NCBI GenBank assembly: GCA_013815325.1
Contig: JACDGM010000037.1
Location: 1 to 39,602 of the forward strand
DNA from: Chthoniobacterales bacterium
GTDB lineage: Bacteria; Verrucomicrobiota; Verrucomicrobiia; Chthoniobacterales; UBA10450
Direction of reading: 5' to 3'
Length of the DNA stretch: 39,602 bases
Shown here: piece by piece, positions 8,197-18,500 of the stretch
Layout of the letters: every line of letters begins with the position of its first letter
Position numbering within the stretch: position 1 is the stretch's first letter
Made by a program: the position numbers and the translations under genes
The notes under the pieces: generated by a model
Told to the model about the DNA's origin: nothing
The model's input: the letters and a program-made list of their open reading frames with translations, nothing else
Databases searched by the model: none

Positions 8197-10385
8197 ATAC
8201 GAAACCGTTAACATTACCCTTGGAAAACCATCGGATTCTCATCATCGATGATAACCCTTCGATCCACCAGGACTTCCGGAAAATCCTTGGGCCGGCTGAC
8301 GCCAAGCTCTCCAAGGAACTCGACGCCGATGAAGCGGCACTCTTCGGAGAAGTCGCCCATACACCGCGACCATGGAGCTTTCAGATCGACTCAGCTTTTC
8401 AGGGCGAGGAAGGGCTGGAAAAAGTCCGCACCGCCGTCACCAATAGCGCGCCCTACGCGGTGGCCTTCGTGGATGTGCGCATGCCGCCGGGCTGGGATGG
8501 AATCGAGACCGTCTCGCGCATATGGCAGGAGTTTCCCGACCTGCAGATTGTCATCTGCACGGCCTACTCTGACTACTCTTGGGACGAAATCGCCAAGTCG
8601 ATCGGTAACACCGACCAGATGCTCGTGCTTAAGAAACCTTTTGATAACGTCGAAGTCCTGCAAATGGCACACGCCCTGGCCAAGAAATGGCAGCTAACTC
8701 AGATGGCGCGCCGGCAAATGGAGGAACTTGATGCGTTGGTAAACGAGCGCACAGCAGAATTGCGCGCCGCTAATGAGCGACTCACCGGCGAAGTGGCGGA
8801 ACGCGCGGTCGCGGAAGACGCCTTGCGCCGGTCCGAGGAACGGTTTGCCAAAGCTTTTCACAGCAGTCCTATCCCCATGGTCATTCAGCGGACTAACGGG
8901 AAACGCTGCCTCGACGCGAATGCCAGCTTCCTTGAGTTAGTTAGTGACTCGCTCGAAGCAGTGTTAGCTGGCGAAACCACCTTATGGGCCGATGAGGCTA
9001 CGCCCTTGGACATTCGAGAAAAGCTTGCTGCTCGCCATCCTGTTCGCAATTTGGCGGCCACTATTTGCACCACCAGTGGCGAGACGCGCGAAGTCCTTGT
9101 CGCCGCCGAGAACCTCGAGCTCGGCAGCGTTCCCTATCACCTCCTCATCCTGCAGGACGTCACCGATCGCACGCGTTTGGAGAACGAACTTCGCCAGGCG
9201 CAAAAGATGGAAGCGGTCGGCCGGCTGGCCGCCGGCGTGGCTCACGACTTCAACAACATCCTTACCGTAATTCTAGGCAACACCGCGATGCAGCTACGCA
9301 GCCCGCATCTCGACGAAAAGCTCAACGCTTCTCTCCGCCAGGTGGAACGCGCCGCGGAACGCGCCACCGCCTTGACTCGCCAGCTACTGGCTTACAGCCG
9401 CAAACAAGTTATTCAGCGCCGGCCGCTCGCGCTCAATGAAGTCGTCGAGCAGACGGTCGGCATGTTGCGTCGGATCATTGGCGAACATATCGCGCTCGAT
9501 ATGCAGCTCGCGCCTGAGCTGCCGCCAATATTTGCCGATCCAAGCAATATCGATCAGGTCATCATGAACCTGGCGCTGAACGCGCGCGACGCCATGACTG
9601 AGGGCGGCAAACTTACCCTCGCTACTCTCCAGGTCGACATTGACGAAGCCGGGCGCGCCCGCAATCCCGAGGCACAGTTAGGATCCCACATCTGCCTGGC
9701 AGTGAAAGACACTGGCAATGGAATGGACGCCACCACCGTAGCTCGCATCTTCGAGCCATTCTTCACCACAAAGGATCCCGGGAAAGGCACTGGCATGGGA
9801 CTCGCCACCGTCTATGGAGTGCTCAAGCAACACGGCGGTTGGATCGAAGTCGAAAGCGCACCACGCCGCGGCACCACCATCCGCGCCTTCTTCCCAATCT
9901 CCGCCGACGGAGTAGCTATGGATTCGGCGAAGCCCATAAGATTGCCCGTGGAGTGCACGCCTACTGAGGGTATTACTATTCTCGTCGTCGAGGATGAGGA
10001 AATGCTCCGCGATTTTGTTCAGGATGCCCTCGGCACCTTGGGTTATCGTGTCTTATCAGCGTCCAATGGCCGCGCTGCCCTGGAAGTGTGGGCCGAGCAC
10101 CGCGACGACATTGACTTGCTCCTCACCGACATTGTCATGCCCGAGTCCATCTCTGGCCGGGAACTGGCGCACACTCTCGTCATGGAAAAACCCGACCTCA
10201 AGGTCATCTTCACCAGCGGCTACAGTCCCGAATTGATCGGCGCCGACTTCGAGCGCGAAAATCAACACGCCTATTTGGCCAAGCCCTACCTGCCCGATCG
10301 ACTCGCCCAGACCATCGCCGCGCACCTTCAGTCCGGCCCGGCGGCTGCTGCCAAAGGCGCTTCGCTCCTGCCAGCGCTCGTCTGA
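8193..10385 (+). CDS. Hybrid kinase REC-PAS-HisKA-HATPase-REC
   Basis: A soluble 730-residue protein. Receiver 1 (~12-165) begins 'RILIIDDNPSIH', has an unusual ~35-residue insertion after helix 1, the phosphoacceptor Asp in 'VAFVDVRMPPGWDG' and the switch Lys in 'VLKKPF'. A coiled coil (~170-215) and PAS (~215-330) follow. The HisKA box is 'GVAHDFNNILTVI', and the HATPase has 'NLALNARDAM', 'DTGNGMD', 'FFTTKDPGKGTGMGLATVYG'. Receiver 2 (~590-715) has Asp in 'LLLTDIVMP' and Lys in 'LAKPY'. The start is fixed by the ATGA overlap with the membrane kinase. Receiver 1 is the probable acceptor from that kinase. No DNA-binding or enzymatic output domain is present, so the output partner must be elsewhere. 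Confidence 0.9.
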   Translation: MNTKPLTLPLENHRILIIDDNPSIHQDFRKILGPADAKLSKELDADEAALFGEVAHTPRPWSFQIDSAFQGEEGLEKVRTAVTNSAPYAVAFVDVRMPPGWDGIETVSRIWQEFPDLQIVICTAYSDYSWDEIAKSIGNTDQMLVLKKPFDNVEVLQMAHALAKKWQLTQMARRQMEELDALVNERTAELRAANERLTGEVAERAVAEDALRRSEERFAKAFHSSPIPMVIQRTNGKRCLDANASFLELVSDSLEAVLAGETTLWADEATPLDIREKLAARHPVRNLAATICTTSGETREVLVAAENLELGSVPYHLLILQDVTDRTRLENELRQAQKMEAVGRLAAGVAHDFNNILTVILGNTAMQLRSPHLDEKLNASLRQVERAAERATALTRQLLAYSRKQVIQRRPLALNEVVEQTVGMLRRIIGEHIALDMQLAPELPPIFADPSNIDQVIMNLALNARDAMTEGGKLTLATLQVDIDEAGRARNPEAQLGSHICLAVKDTGNGMDATTVARIFEPFFTTKDPGKGTGMGLATVYGVLKQHGGWIEVESAPRRGTTIRAFFPISADGVAMDSAKPIRLPVECTPTEGITILVVEDEEMLRDFVQDALGTLGYRVLSASNGRAALEVWAEHRDDIDLLLTDIVMPESISGRELAHTLVMEKPDLKVIFTSGYSPELIGADFERENQHAYLAKPYLPDRLAQTIAAHLQSGPAAAAKGASLLPALV

Positions 10386-10400
10386 CTCGAGAAACGATTA

Positions 10401-12185
10401 CTACCCCCAGATCGCGTCGCGCAGGCCGGAGCTGCGCGTCACCCGCTTTGCAATCGCCTCCCGCAGCACCCCCTCGGAGGCCCAGACTTCCATGTGCTCG
10501 CGAGCCCGAGTCAGTCCGGTATAAAGGAGTTCCCGGGTTAAGACCGGCGAGTCTTTCTCCGGTAGAATGAGGAGCGCCCTCGCGAACTCGGAGCCCTGAC
10601 TCTTATGCACGGTCATGGCAAACGCGGTTTCATGAACCGGCAGGCGCGAAGGTAAGACCCGGCGAAAGCCACCTTCCGCGGAACCAAAAATCACCCGCTT
10701 CTCGCTTGTGCTTTCCATATCCTGAATGGTGACCCCGATGTCGCCATTGAAGAGCCTGACGTTGTAATCGTTTCGGGTTACCATCACCGGCCGTCCACAA
10801 TACCACTGCTCTCTCTCATGTAAGAGCTTCGCCTGGAAGAGAGCCTCCTCGATTAGGCGGTTCAACTCAATCGTGCCGAAGGGGCCGTTCCTCACCGCGC
10901 AGAGCACTCGGAAATCTCCAAAAGATTCGAGAGCTTCAGCGGGATCGCTCTTTGCTAGGTAGCCCTTGTAATCCGAGAGCACCGACTGTTGCAGATATCG
11001 GGGAATGGATCTGGCGTTCGGCACCGTTTTCCATGATAGATCGGCAAAGGATTTGTCCTTGAGAAGGACAATTGACCTTTCGGCGTCACCGCGATTTACG
11101 GCCTGCACCAGCTGATAGATTCCGCTCTCTCGGGGAAAACGGTAGTTCTTCTGAAGTTCGACTATCGAACGTTGGATCGATCGAACTCTCGGACTCGGGG
11201 CTCCAAATGAAAAAGAGAGTTGCGCCTGGGCGTCCGTGAGCGCCGCGACGGAAGGAGGATTGCAGATATCTCCCAGCACAAAACCGGCCTCGACCGAAGT
11301 GAGTTGATCTTTGTCCCCGAGAAGAATGACTCGGGCGGTAGCTGGAATAGCCGCAAAAAGCTTCGCCATCAACGCGAGGTCAACCATCGATGCCTCATCA
11401 ATGATCACCACATCGACGAGAAGCTGATGGTCCGCAGTATGCCGGAAAAAGGGAGAGTCGGGAATCGTGCCTAACAAACGATGGATGGTCGTAGCATTCC
11501 TCGGCATACGAGTCCTTACAGCCTGCGAGCAGTCGAGCGCTTCCATGTTGCTCAACACCGCCTCCTGGAGACGCGCCGCAGCCTTTCCACTTGGAGCCGC
11601 CAGCGCGAAACGAAGCGGTCTTTGGCTTTGCTCAATAAGCAAAGCCAAAATTGCCACCACTGTGCGCGTCTTACCCGTACCAGGTCCTCCCGTGATGATA
11701 GTAAAATTTTGCCTCACCGCCCGGTCTGCCGCAACCCTCTGCAGATCCGTTTCGTCGCTCGCGGCGAAAAGGCGATTGAGACCTTTTTCTGACAGCTTCG
11801 GGTCAGTCTCCGGAGGCGCGGCGGACAGGCGCGCCCTTATCTCCTCAGACAAAGACTTTTCGTATTCCCAGTAGCGGCGGAGGTAGAGCCGGTTGCAGTC
11901 ATCAAGGATAAGCGGCCTAAATTCCCCGGGGACGCCAACCATAACGCTCTTGCGAAGCTTCCGTGCCCAAGGTGTCGCCTTCGGAGTGCGGTCGAAGCCA
12001 GACAACCCTTCCGGGAGAGTTTGATCCGCGATCTCTTCGAGCGGCAAACAAATGTTCCCCAATGCTTGATGACGGCTTACCAGGAGTGCCGCCAGTTTCA
12101 ACTCGGGGCTGGCGTCGCATTCCAGCCGATTAACCAAGTCGGCAAAATGACGATCGAGCGCACTGTGACCCTGGTTAACGACCAT
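10401..12185 (-). CDS. recD: RecBCD exonuclease V, alpha subunit (RecD)
   Basis: 594 residues, a normal RecD length. There is an N-terminal RecD-type domain (~1-115) and then an SF1B 5'-3' helicase: Walker A 'GGPGTGKT' at 166-173, Walker B 'VVIIDEASMVDLALM', 'ILLGDKDQLTSVEAG', and the C-terminal motif 'HETAFAMTVHKSQGSEF' with 'LYTGLTRAREHMEVW'. It is the fast motor and regulator in RecBCD repair of double-strand breaks. It is the third gene of a recC-recB-recD operon; its ATG overlaps the recB end by 11 bases. A neighbouring near-match of the octamer (GCCTAACA at ~11470) is not an exact copy. Confidence 0.93.
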   Translation of the reverse strand: MVVNQGHSALDRHFADLVNRLECDASPELKLAALLVSRHQALGNICLPLEEIADQTLPEGLSGFDRTPKATPWARKLRKSVMVGVPGEFRPLILDDCNRLYLRRYWEYEKSLSEEIRARLSAAPPETDPKLSEKGLNRLFAASDETDLQRVAADRAVRQNFTIITGGPGTGKTRTVVAILALLIEQSQRPLRFALAAPSGKAAARLQEAVLSNMEALDCSQAVRTRMPRNATTIHRLLGTIPDSPFFRHTADHQLLVDVVIIDEASMVDLALMAKLFAAIPATARVILLGDKDQLTSVEAGFVLGDICNPPSVAALTDAQAQLSFSFGAPSPRVRSIQRSIVELQKNYRFPRESGIYQLVQAVNRGDAERSIVLLKDKSFADLSWKTVPNARSIPRYLQQSVLSDYKGYLAKSDPAEALESFGDFRVLCAVRNGPFGTIELNRLIEEALFQAKLLHEREQWYCGRPVMVTRNDYNVRLFNGDIGVTIQDMESTSEKRVIFGSAEGGFRRVLPSRLPVHETAFAMTVHKSQGSEFARALLILPEKDSPVLTRELLYTGLTRAREHMEVWASEGVLREAIAKRVTRSSGLRDAIWG

Positions 12186-15100
12186 GGCTTAGTAGCTGAC
12201 TGAGCTGATCGATAAACGTCGCGTCGGGATGCACACGGAAAACGCCATGATTGGGTTCGGTCGGTTCGACGCCGCGCAAAAAGATATAGTATGCGCCGCC
12301 AAAATGCCGGTCGTATTCATAGCCCGGGAGCCGCGCGCTTAGAAAACGATGTAAGGCCACGGTATAGATGCTTAGCTGCAAGCTGTAGAACTTCTTCTCC
12401 ATCTCGATCGCCATTTCCGAGTGCGTATAACTGCGCAAGTCAGGTCCCAGCCAATTCGATTTCCAGTCGACAATGTAAAACTTCCCTTGGTGTTGAAAGA
12501 CAAGATCGATAAAACCTTTCATAAACCCGCTCATCGGCTGGAATCTTAACCGATCATCCCCTATCAGATCACTCAGGCGCTCCCGGACGATCTCCTCAAT
12601 CGGGAAATAGAATTCGAGCTCCGTTAAGCGCTTAGCCTGACTAACGTCCGCAAGACTAAACTCCGGAGCATCCGGAATCAGCGAGACAGCGCAGACCTTC
12701 TCGATCATTTCGCAAACAATTTCATCGAAGCCGGTAATGCTAAAGACGCGAAGCTTGCGCCCCACCAGCTCGGCCAGGTTCGTGCGATCGTGAAAATCAA
12801 GCTCCTGAAAAATATAATGCAGACAGGTCCCGGGTTCGGTCCCGCGCGGGAAAGCGAATATTCCAGTTTGCGGAAGTTCCAACGGAGGCGCTGATAACTC
12901 GCTTTCCGCCGCTTCAGCGGCGTCGTCTTCCGATAACTCCGGCTCCCTGGTCTGGCCTGTGATTAAGCGCGTAAAGCTGGCGATCCCATAAGTCCGATCA
13001 AGCACGCGATCGAAAGCACGCGGTCGCAGTGAAACCTCTGCTTCCTCAGCCGGCCGATAAGTGTTGGCAGACTCAACTGGTATTATCGAAGTGACAATCC
13101 CGGAATCTTCGGAGAGAGCTTCCATCCCAGGACTTGGCCAATTGCCAAGAAGATGGGCCGGAGCAGAAAGATCAGCGTTTTTAAAATTACCCCAGACGAA
13201 GTAAGAGCGATGCCTGGCGCGAGTGAGCGCGACATAGAGCCGGCGGACGTTGTCGGCTAATCTCTCTTCTGCTTCGTTCTGTCTGCTTTCCTCCGAGTCA
13301 GCGAGATCCATAACCAGGTTCTCGCCATCATGAAAGACGGCATGACGGTCTTTGGCGGGTCCTCCGCCACCCCAGGAGAAGGGGCAGAAGACAATCCCGA
13401 ATTCAAGTCCTTTGCTCTTATGGATGGTGACCACCCGCACTGCGCGTTCATCCCTTTCCAGCCGCAGCTCGTGCTCCTCGACGTGAGTGACTTCAGCGGT
13501 TTTGATTTCTTCCGCGAGCCGTTTGCGCAGGCCACTCATGCCGAGGCGCGATTCACAGCACAATCCATGGAGGAGTTCCGTGAGATGAAGCATGTTCGTC
13601 AGGCGGCGCTCTCCATCAGGATAACCGAGCAGCCGGCTGCGGACTCCTTCTGTGAGCAGGAGACTTCGTATCATTTGCATGAAACCACGCTGCGACCAGG
13701 TTTGATGATATTCCTGAAACTGAAAGAGCCGCCGCTCCCATTCCCTCTCCTTACGACCCAATTCGTCCAGTTCTTCAGCCGTTAGGCCAAGCGCGTCCGT
13801 GGCGAGCGCGGCCCGAACCGATTGTTCGTGAGCGGGCTCCGCGACCGCGGCGAGAATCCTCTCCAACTCGTCAGCTTCACGGGAGCGAAAGACATTCGCG
13901 CTCCCATAGATCACGCTTGGTATGCGCAGATCATTCAAAGCCTCCTGCACGATTTGCGCTTCCAAGTTCGTCGAGACAAGCACAGCTATATCGCGCGGTT
14001 CAAGCGGGCGCGGGCCAAGTCTTGCCTCGCTGTTTAAGAGCCGCGCTATCTCCGTGGCAACGCTCCTGGGTAATCGTTGCCGCGCATGGCCGTTGCTTAT
14101 TGGTTCCTCATCCGGCGCGAGCCAGAGATGAAAAGGCGGCTCCTGGACCCCGTTGACGACGAGGGGAGAGCTATCTGCCTTCCCGGCGGCCTCCACTGGC
14201 CGGAATGAAATCCCTTCGAGCACAAAAGCGTCCGGCCGGTCGAACAAAGTGTTAGTCGCGCAAACGAGTTTTGTTTCTGACCGCCAGTTCTGGCGCAGCG
14301 TCCACTCATGGGAAGCGCCGCTGGCTGCAGCTAGATAAGTGAAAACATCTGCGCCGCGGAATCCGTAGATCGCCTGTTTCGGATCACCAATGTAAAAGAC
14401 ACGGCCGCCGTCGGCGCCGTAGATCTGGCGGAAAATCGCATACTGAATGGGATCGGTGTCCTGGAATTCGTCAATGAGCGCGGCCGGCAACCTTTCGCGA
14501 ATAGCCCTGGCCAGCGTGGCGCCATCTTCTCCGCCTAACGAATCACGCAGGCGAACCAGCAGGTCGTCGAAGAAAAGAACATTCTGTTGCACTTTGCGCC
14601 GCTTCATCTCCATGCGAGCCCAAGCCATGAATTCCGCTTCCAGCGCGACAACCAGCGCTGGTTCGGCCGCGAGCAACTCTTCGCAATACTCAAACAACCG
14701 GTGCTTCCGCGGAGCGTGACCAGCCCGCGTGTTCTTTTTAATCTTCCTCGCTGAGAAGATTTCGAGGCAATCGAGTTGACTGACAGTCCCACCGGCGGCT
14801 GATAACGAGTCTTTGAGGTTGACCAGATAAGCAGCCATCTTCACCGGATCGCCATGGGTATACTTGGCCCACGAGAGATCAGCGAAGATCCCCTCCACTT
14901 CGTGCGCGCTTTTTGCCCAGCAAGCTCGTATTTCCTTCCACAAAGCAATGAAGGGTCGCCGTAATGACCCATCCCCAAGCACCGGCTCGATAAGCAGGGT
15001 TGGTTTGTTAGTTAGTTCCTGGATATCGGCGAAGAGCTTGGCCGGCGTGAGCTTGTTCCTCTCGGCGAACAGGGCCACAATTGGGTCATCAACGTAAAAA

Positions 15101-15588
15101 TTAGCACGCCAAAAATCGTCAACGATTTCCCGCAGAATCTGCGATTGATCGCTGATGAGATCGGCATCGAAGAGGGTGCCGCTCTCGAAGGCGCGATCCT
15201 GCAGCATCCGCTGGCAGAAACCGTGAATCGTGTAGATCGGCGCTTCGTCGAAAGTTTGCAGGGCCAGGAGCAGGCGCTTCGCCGTCGCGGAATTATCCCG
15301 ATGGCGCTCGAGCAGCGGAGCAAAAGCTTCGTTAGACACGGTTCCGGTTTCGAAGAAGGCGAGTGACTCTCGAACCAGCTCGCGAATCCGGGTGCGCAAC
15401 TCCGCCGTGGCAAGCTCCGTATAAGTCGTCACGAGGATCTGATCGATAGCGAGATCTTCTTCAATAATGAGGCGCAGGACGAGCCCGGCAATCGTATAGG
15501 TCTTGCCCGTGCCGGCGCTCGCTTCGATCAAGGTTGTCCCAAGCGGCAGAGGCGAACCGAGAAGGTCGAAATCCTGACGCTCCTTCAT
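12175..15588 (-). CDS. recB: RecBCD exonuclease V, beta subunit (RecB helicase-nuclease)
   Basis: 1137 residues from ATG 15588, which overlaps the recC stop (ATGA) and so decides the start. UvrD/Rep helicase: Walker A 'EASAGTGKT' at ~22-30, Walker B 'LIDEFQDTDPIQ', 'YIGDPKQAIYGFRGAD', 'RVVTIHKSKGLEFGIVF' and 'RRLYVALTRARH'. The C-terminal RecB nuclease has 'GFIDLVF' and 'YIVDWKSNWLG', giving the catalytic Asp and Asp-Trp-Lys. It supplies the 3'-5' motor and the only nuclease centre of RecBCD. One octamer copy (14534-14541) lies inside the gene, encoding Ser-Leu-Gly with a TTA leucine codon. Confidence 0.94.
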   Translation of the reverse strand: MKERQDFDLLGSPLPLGTTLIEASAGTGKTYTIAGLVLRLIIEEDLAIDQILVTTYTELATAELRTRIRELVRESLAFFETGTVSNEAFAPLLERHRDNSATAKRLLLALQTFDEAPIYTIHGFCQRMLQDRAFESGTLFDADLISDQSQILREIVDDFWRANFYVDDPIVALFAERNKLTPAKLFADIQELTNKPTLLIEPVLGDGSLRRPFIALWKEIRACWAKSAHEVEGIFADLSWAKYTHGDPVKMAAYLVNLKDSLSAAGGTVSQLDCLEIFSARKIKKNTRAGHAPRKHRLFEYCEELLAAEPALVVALEAEFMAWARMEMKRRKVQQNVLFFDDLLVRLRDSLGGEDGATLARAIRERLPAALIDEFQDTDPIQYAIFRQIYGADGGRVFYIGDPKQAIYGFRGADVFTYLAAASGASHEWTLRQNWRSETKLVCATNTLFDRPDAFVLEGISFRPVEAAGKADSSPLVVNGVQEPPFHLWLAPDEEPISNGHARQRLPRSVATEIARLLNSEARLGPRPLEPRDIAVLVSTNLEAQIVQEALNDLRIPSVIYGSANVFRSREADELERILAAVAEPAHEQSVRAALATDALGLTAEELDELGRKEREWERRLFQFQEYHQTWSQRGFMQMIRSLLLTEGVRSRLLGYPDGERRLTNMLHLTELLHGLCCESRLGMSGLRKRLAEEIKTAEVTHVEEHELRLERDERAVRVVTIHKSKGLEFGIVFCPFSWGGGGPAKDRHAVFHDGENLVMDLADSEESRQNEAEERLADNVRRLYVALTRARHRSYFVWGNFKNADLSAPAHLLGNWPSPGMEALSEDSGIVTSIIPVESANTYRPAEEAEVSLRPRAFDRVLDRTYGIASFTRLITGQTREPELSEDDAAEAAESELSAPPLELPQTGIFAFPRGTEPGTCLHYIFQELDFHDRTNLAELVGRKLRVFSITGFDEIVCEMIEKVCAVSLIPDAPEFSLADVSQAKRLTELEFYFPIEEIVRERLSDLIGDDRLRFQPMSGFMKGFIDLVFQHQGKFYIVDWKSNWLGPDLRSYTHSEMAIEMEKKFYSLQLSIYTVALHRFLSARLPGYEYDRHFGGAYYIFLRGVEPTEPNHGVFRVHPDATFIDQLSQLLSHGR

Positions 15589-18500
15589 AGCTTGGTCTCC
15601 GCGACGGCTTCGAGCAGGGGCTGAAAAATCCGCAGAGCCATGGCCTGCCACTCCGGCCCGAGCGGATCGTCAACGTTCCGAAAAGCGAGTTGCAGGTAGG
15701 CATTGTCGCTTTCCGAACGGATGTCGCGGTTGCGGTCGCCCTCCCAAAACCGGCGGGCTTTCACGAGCGCCTCTTCTTTTCCTACCGGGCGAACGACTTG
15801 CGCCGCATAGGCGTAGGAACTCTGCGGAAAGAAAGGCAGCGGAATACGCAGACCTAACGAGTAAAGCTCCAGCAGATCGCGCAAGATCGCGCGAGCTCCT
15901 TTTACCGGCCGGTAAAATTGCATCAGGTCCTGACCGATCAGCGTTGCCGAGGTAGGCGCGCTGCAATTGAGCGCCAGGTGCGAGATCCAGGTCCGGAGCA
16001 TGTCTTTCGGTTGTAACTTCGCGAGCCGGTAATGGAGAAGGCCGCCCTCCTTGAGCCCGTCGATTCGGCCGTTCAGCTTCCACTGGTCGAAATCAAGGTT
16101 CACTTCGACGGACGGCTCTGGCGCGGCTGCTGCATGCGGGCCCACCGTCGCGACGAAGGCCTCGGCTTCGAGACAGAGCGTGCGGAAAACGGAATCTCCA
16201 AGGTGCCCCGGCGGAAGTTGCCCCCCGGCGCGCACCACCGGCTTCGTTAGGCCGAGGTCGCCGCCAGCCAACCCGTGCGCGAGTAAGTCCTGATTGATTT
16301 TGTATTTGCTTAGATTCGCGAGCACGAAAGGCTCACGGTCCTCGAGAATCGCTTCCTCTCGCGGCAGGCGAATCCCGAGCCGATCGCGCAAGAAAACCTG
16401 GGCCGGGTTGCGAAAAAACGCGCACAACCGTTCGAGCTCCACCGCGCGCCATTCGTCATCCGGCTCGGCGATCGGCTGGGATACAAACGGCGGGGGATTC
16501 GCCCGCACGCCGCGCGCGACGCTGCTGGCGCGGCAACTTTCCGCTGAGTAACTAAAGAGCTTCCCATCCGGGCCGAAATACTCCGGGTTAAAAGGCTGCA
16601 ACCGATGCCTCACCACCAGCGAATCAGGCGCCGATTCGTCACCCAGATAATCGAGTAGCTCGCTCACGAGGACGGAGGGCGGCAGCGAGCTGTTATCGCG
16701 AATCGATTGCCCAACGTAACTCACATAAAAGAGCTGGCGCGCCGAGAGCAGCGCCTCGAGGAAGAGATAGCGATCCTCATCCCGCGGGAAGCGGTCGCCC
16801 GGTCGAGGATCCTGCGCGATCAAGTCGAAGCCGACGGCGGAAGATTTCCGCGGATAGGAAGTGTCATCCATTCCCACGAGGCAAATCACCTTGAATGGGA
16901 TGCTACGCATCGGCTTGAGCGCGCAAAAGGTGACGCGGCCGACGACAAAACCTGAGCCAGAATCTGAATCACCCAGGACACGGTTAAGATGAGCGAGGAG
17001 CACGTCAAAAGAGACGGCCTCCGTGAAAGCGGCTTCACGACTCACCGTGCCTAACGACTCCAGGACATGCCGCACCTGAAGCAGCTCCCGCGCGACCTCC
17101 TCCGTCGAGGTGAAGAAACGCTCGACGATTTGGCGGAGAATCGCCTGCCAGTCGCATAACGAGCGGGGCGCTTTCAGTTCAGCCACGGTATGGAAGAGGA
17201 CGTCAGTGAACTCGATGAAGTCGCCGAGAATCTCAGCTAGCCCGCCCTCGACCTCGTCGATCGGAAGAATGCCATGAAAAAGCTGCCGGCCACCGGCAGG
17301 CATCGCGTAGCCGAGGAGGAGACGATCCAGACCTTCGCGCCAGCTATTCTGCGTGAAGGCTGGGACGCCAAATTCTTCGCGATGGGCGGCGTCGATGCCC
17401 CAGCGAATGGCGGCTTTATCGAGCCAGACGCGGATCGTTGCCAAATCGCTCTCCGTGAGATTGAACCGGCGCTGTACGGAGGGGGACTCAAGGACACTAA
17501 GCACACTACTGGCGCCAAAGCGGCTCGTGCTGAGGTCGAGGATGGAGAGAAAGGTATCGATGACACCGCTCTCCGCCCGCGCGGCGCGATCGGCGATCGT
17601 AAACGGGATGCGGACGGCCTCGCTCTCTGGAGTGTCGAAGACCGCTTCGATAAATGGCGCATAGCTCGCCACGTCCGGCATCATGACGACGACATCTCTC
17701 GGTTCGAGCGAGCTGTCGTTCTCGAAAACGTCGAGCAGCTGGTCGTGCAGCACCTCCATTTCCCGCATCGGGCTATGACAGGAATGGAATTGAATCGACT
17801 TATCATCGTTAGGTAAAAATGGCATCGTCGCTTCGCGTTCACGGAGCCGAAAGATGTCGCGCTGGACCTGTGAGAGGAGCGTCCTCCGGTCGAGTTCGAT
17901 GAAGCTCTCCTGGTGCCTTACCGGTTCGAGATCTCCTACCAATCCTAGAAAGTCGCGTCCCAGCTTACCCATCGACGCCAGCAAGCTGTTGCCGCGCTCA
18001 AGATGTAACTCTGCGGCGGTGCGGCCCGGCTGTCGCTTAAGGACTCTCGCCTCTTCGCGGACCGAGACTATGTCGCGCCACCATTGATCTGTCGGCTCCA
18101 TAACGAAGAGGTGAACTTCGCTTTGCCGGGCGATCGCCTGAACGATATCGAGATAGAACCCGGGTAGTGTCGAGAGACCAAAGATCGACACGCGCGGCGG
18201 CAGGTGACCAACTCCGCGGCTCGCCTGCAGCTTCTCCGCCAGCCTTTCTGCGAGCATCGGCTGGTGCGTTTCCGCTCTTGCCAACTTGCGCCAGAGGACC
18301 GCCTGCCAATGGCCATCCTTCCCCGCGTCCCAATCGAGAATCATCCGCGGTCGAAAGGCGAGGTAGCGATCGAAGACTTCAGCGATCTTGTTGGAGAGCT
18401 GGTAAAGCTTTAACTCGGCGCGCTCACCGGCCAGATAATGGCGCACCGGTTGGAACTCACTTTTTGTGAGTAAGCCAGGCAGCAGCCGCATGACTCGCCA

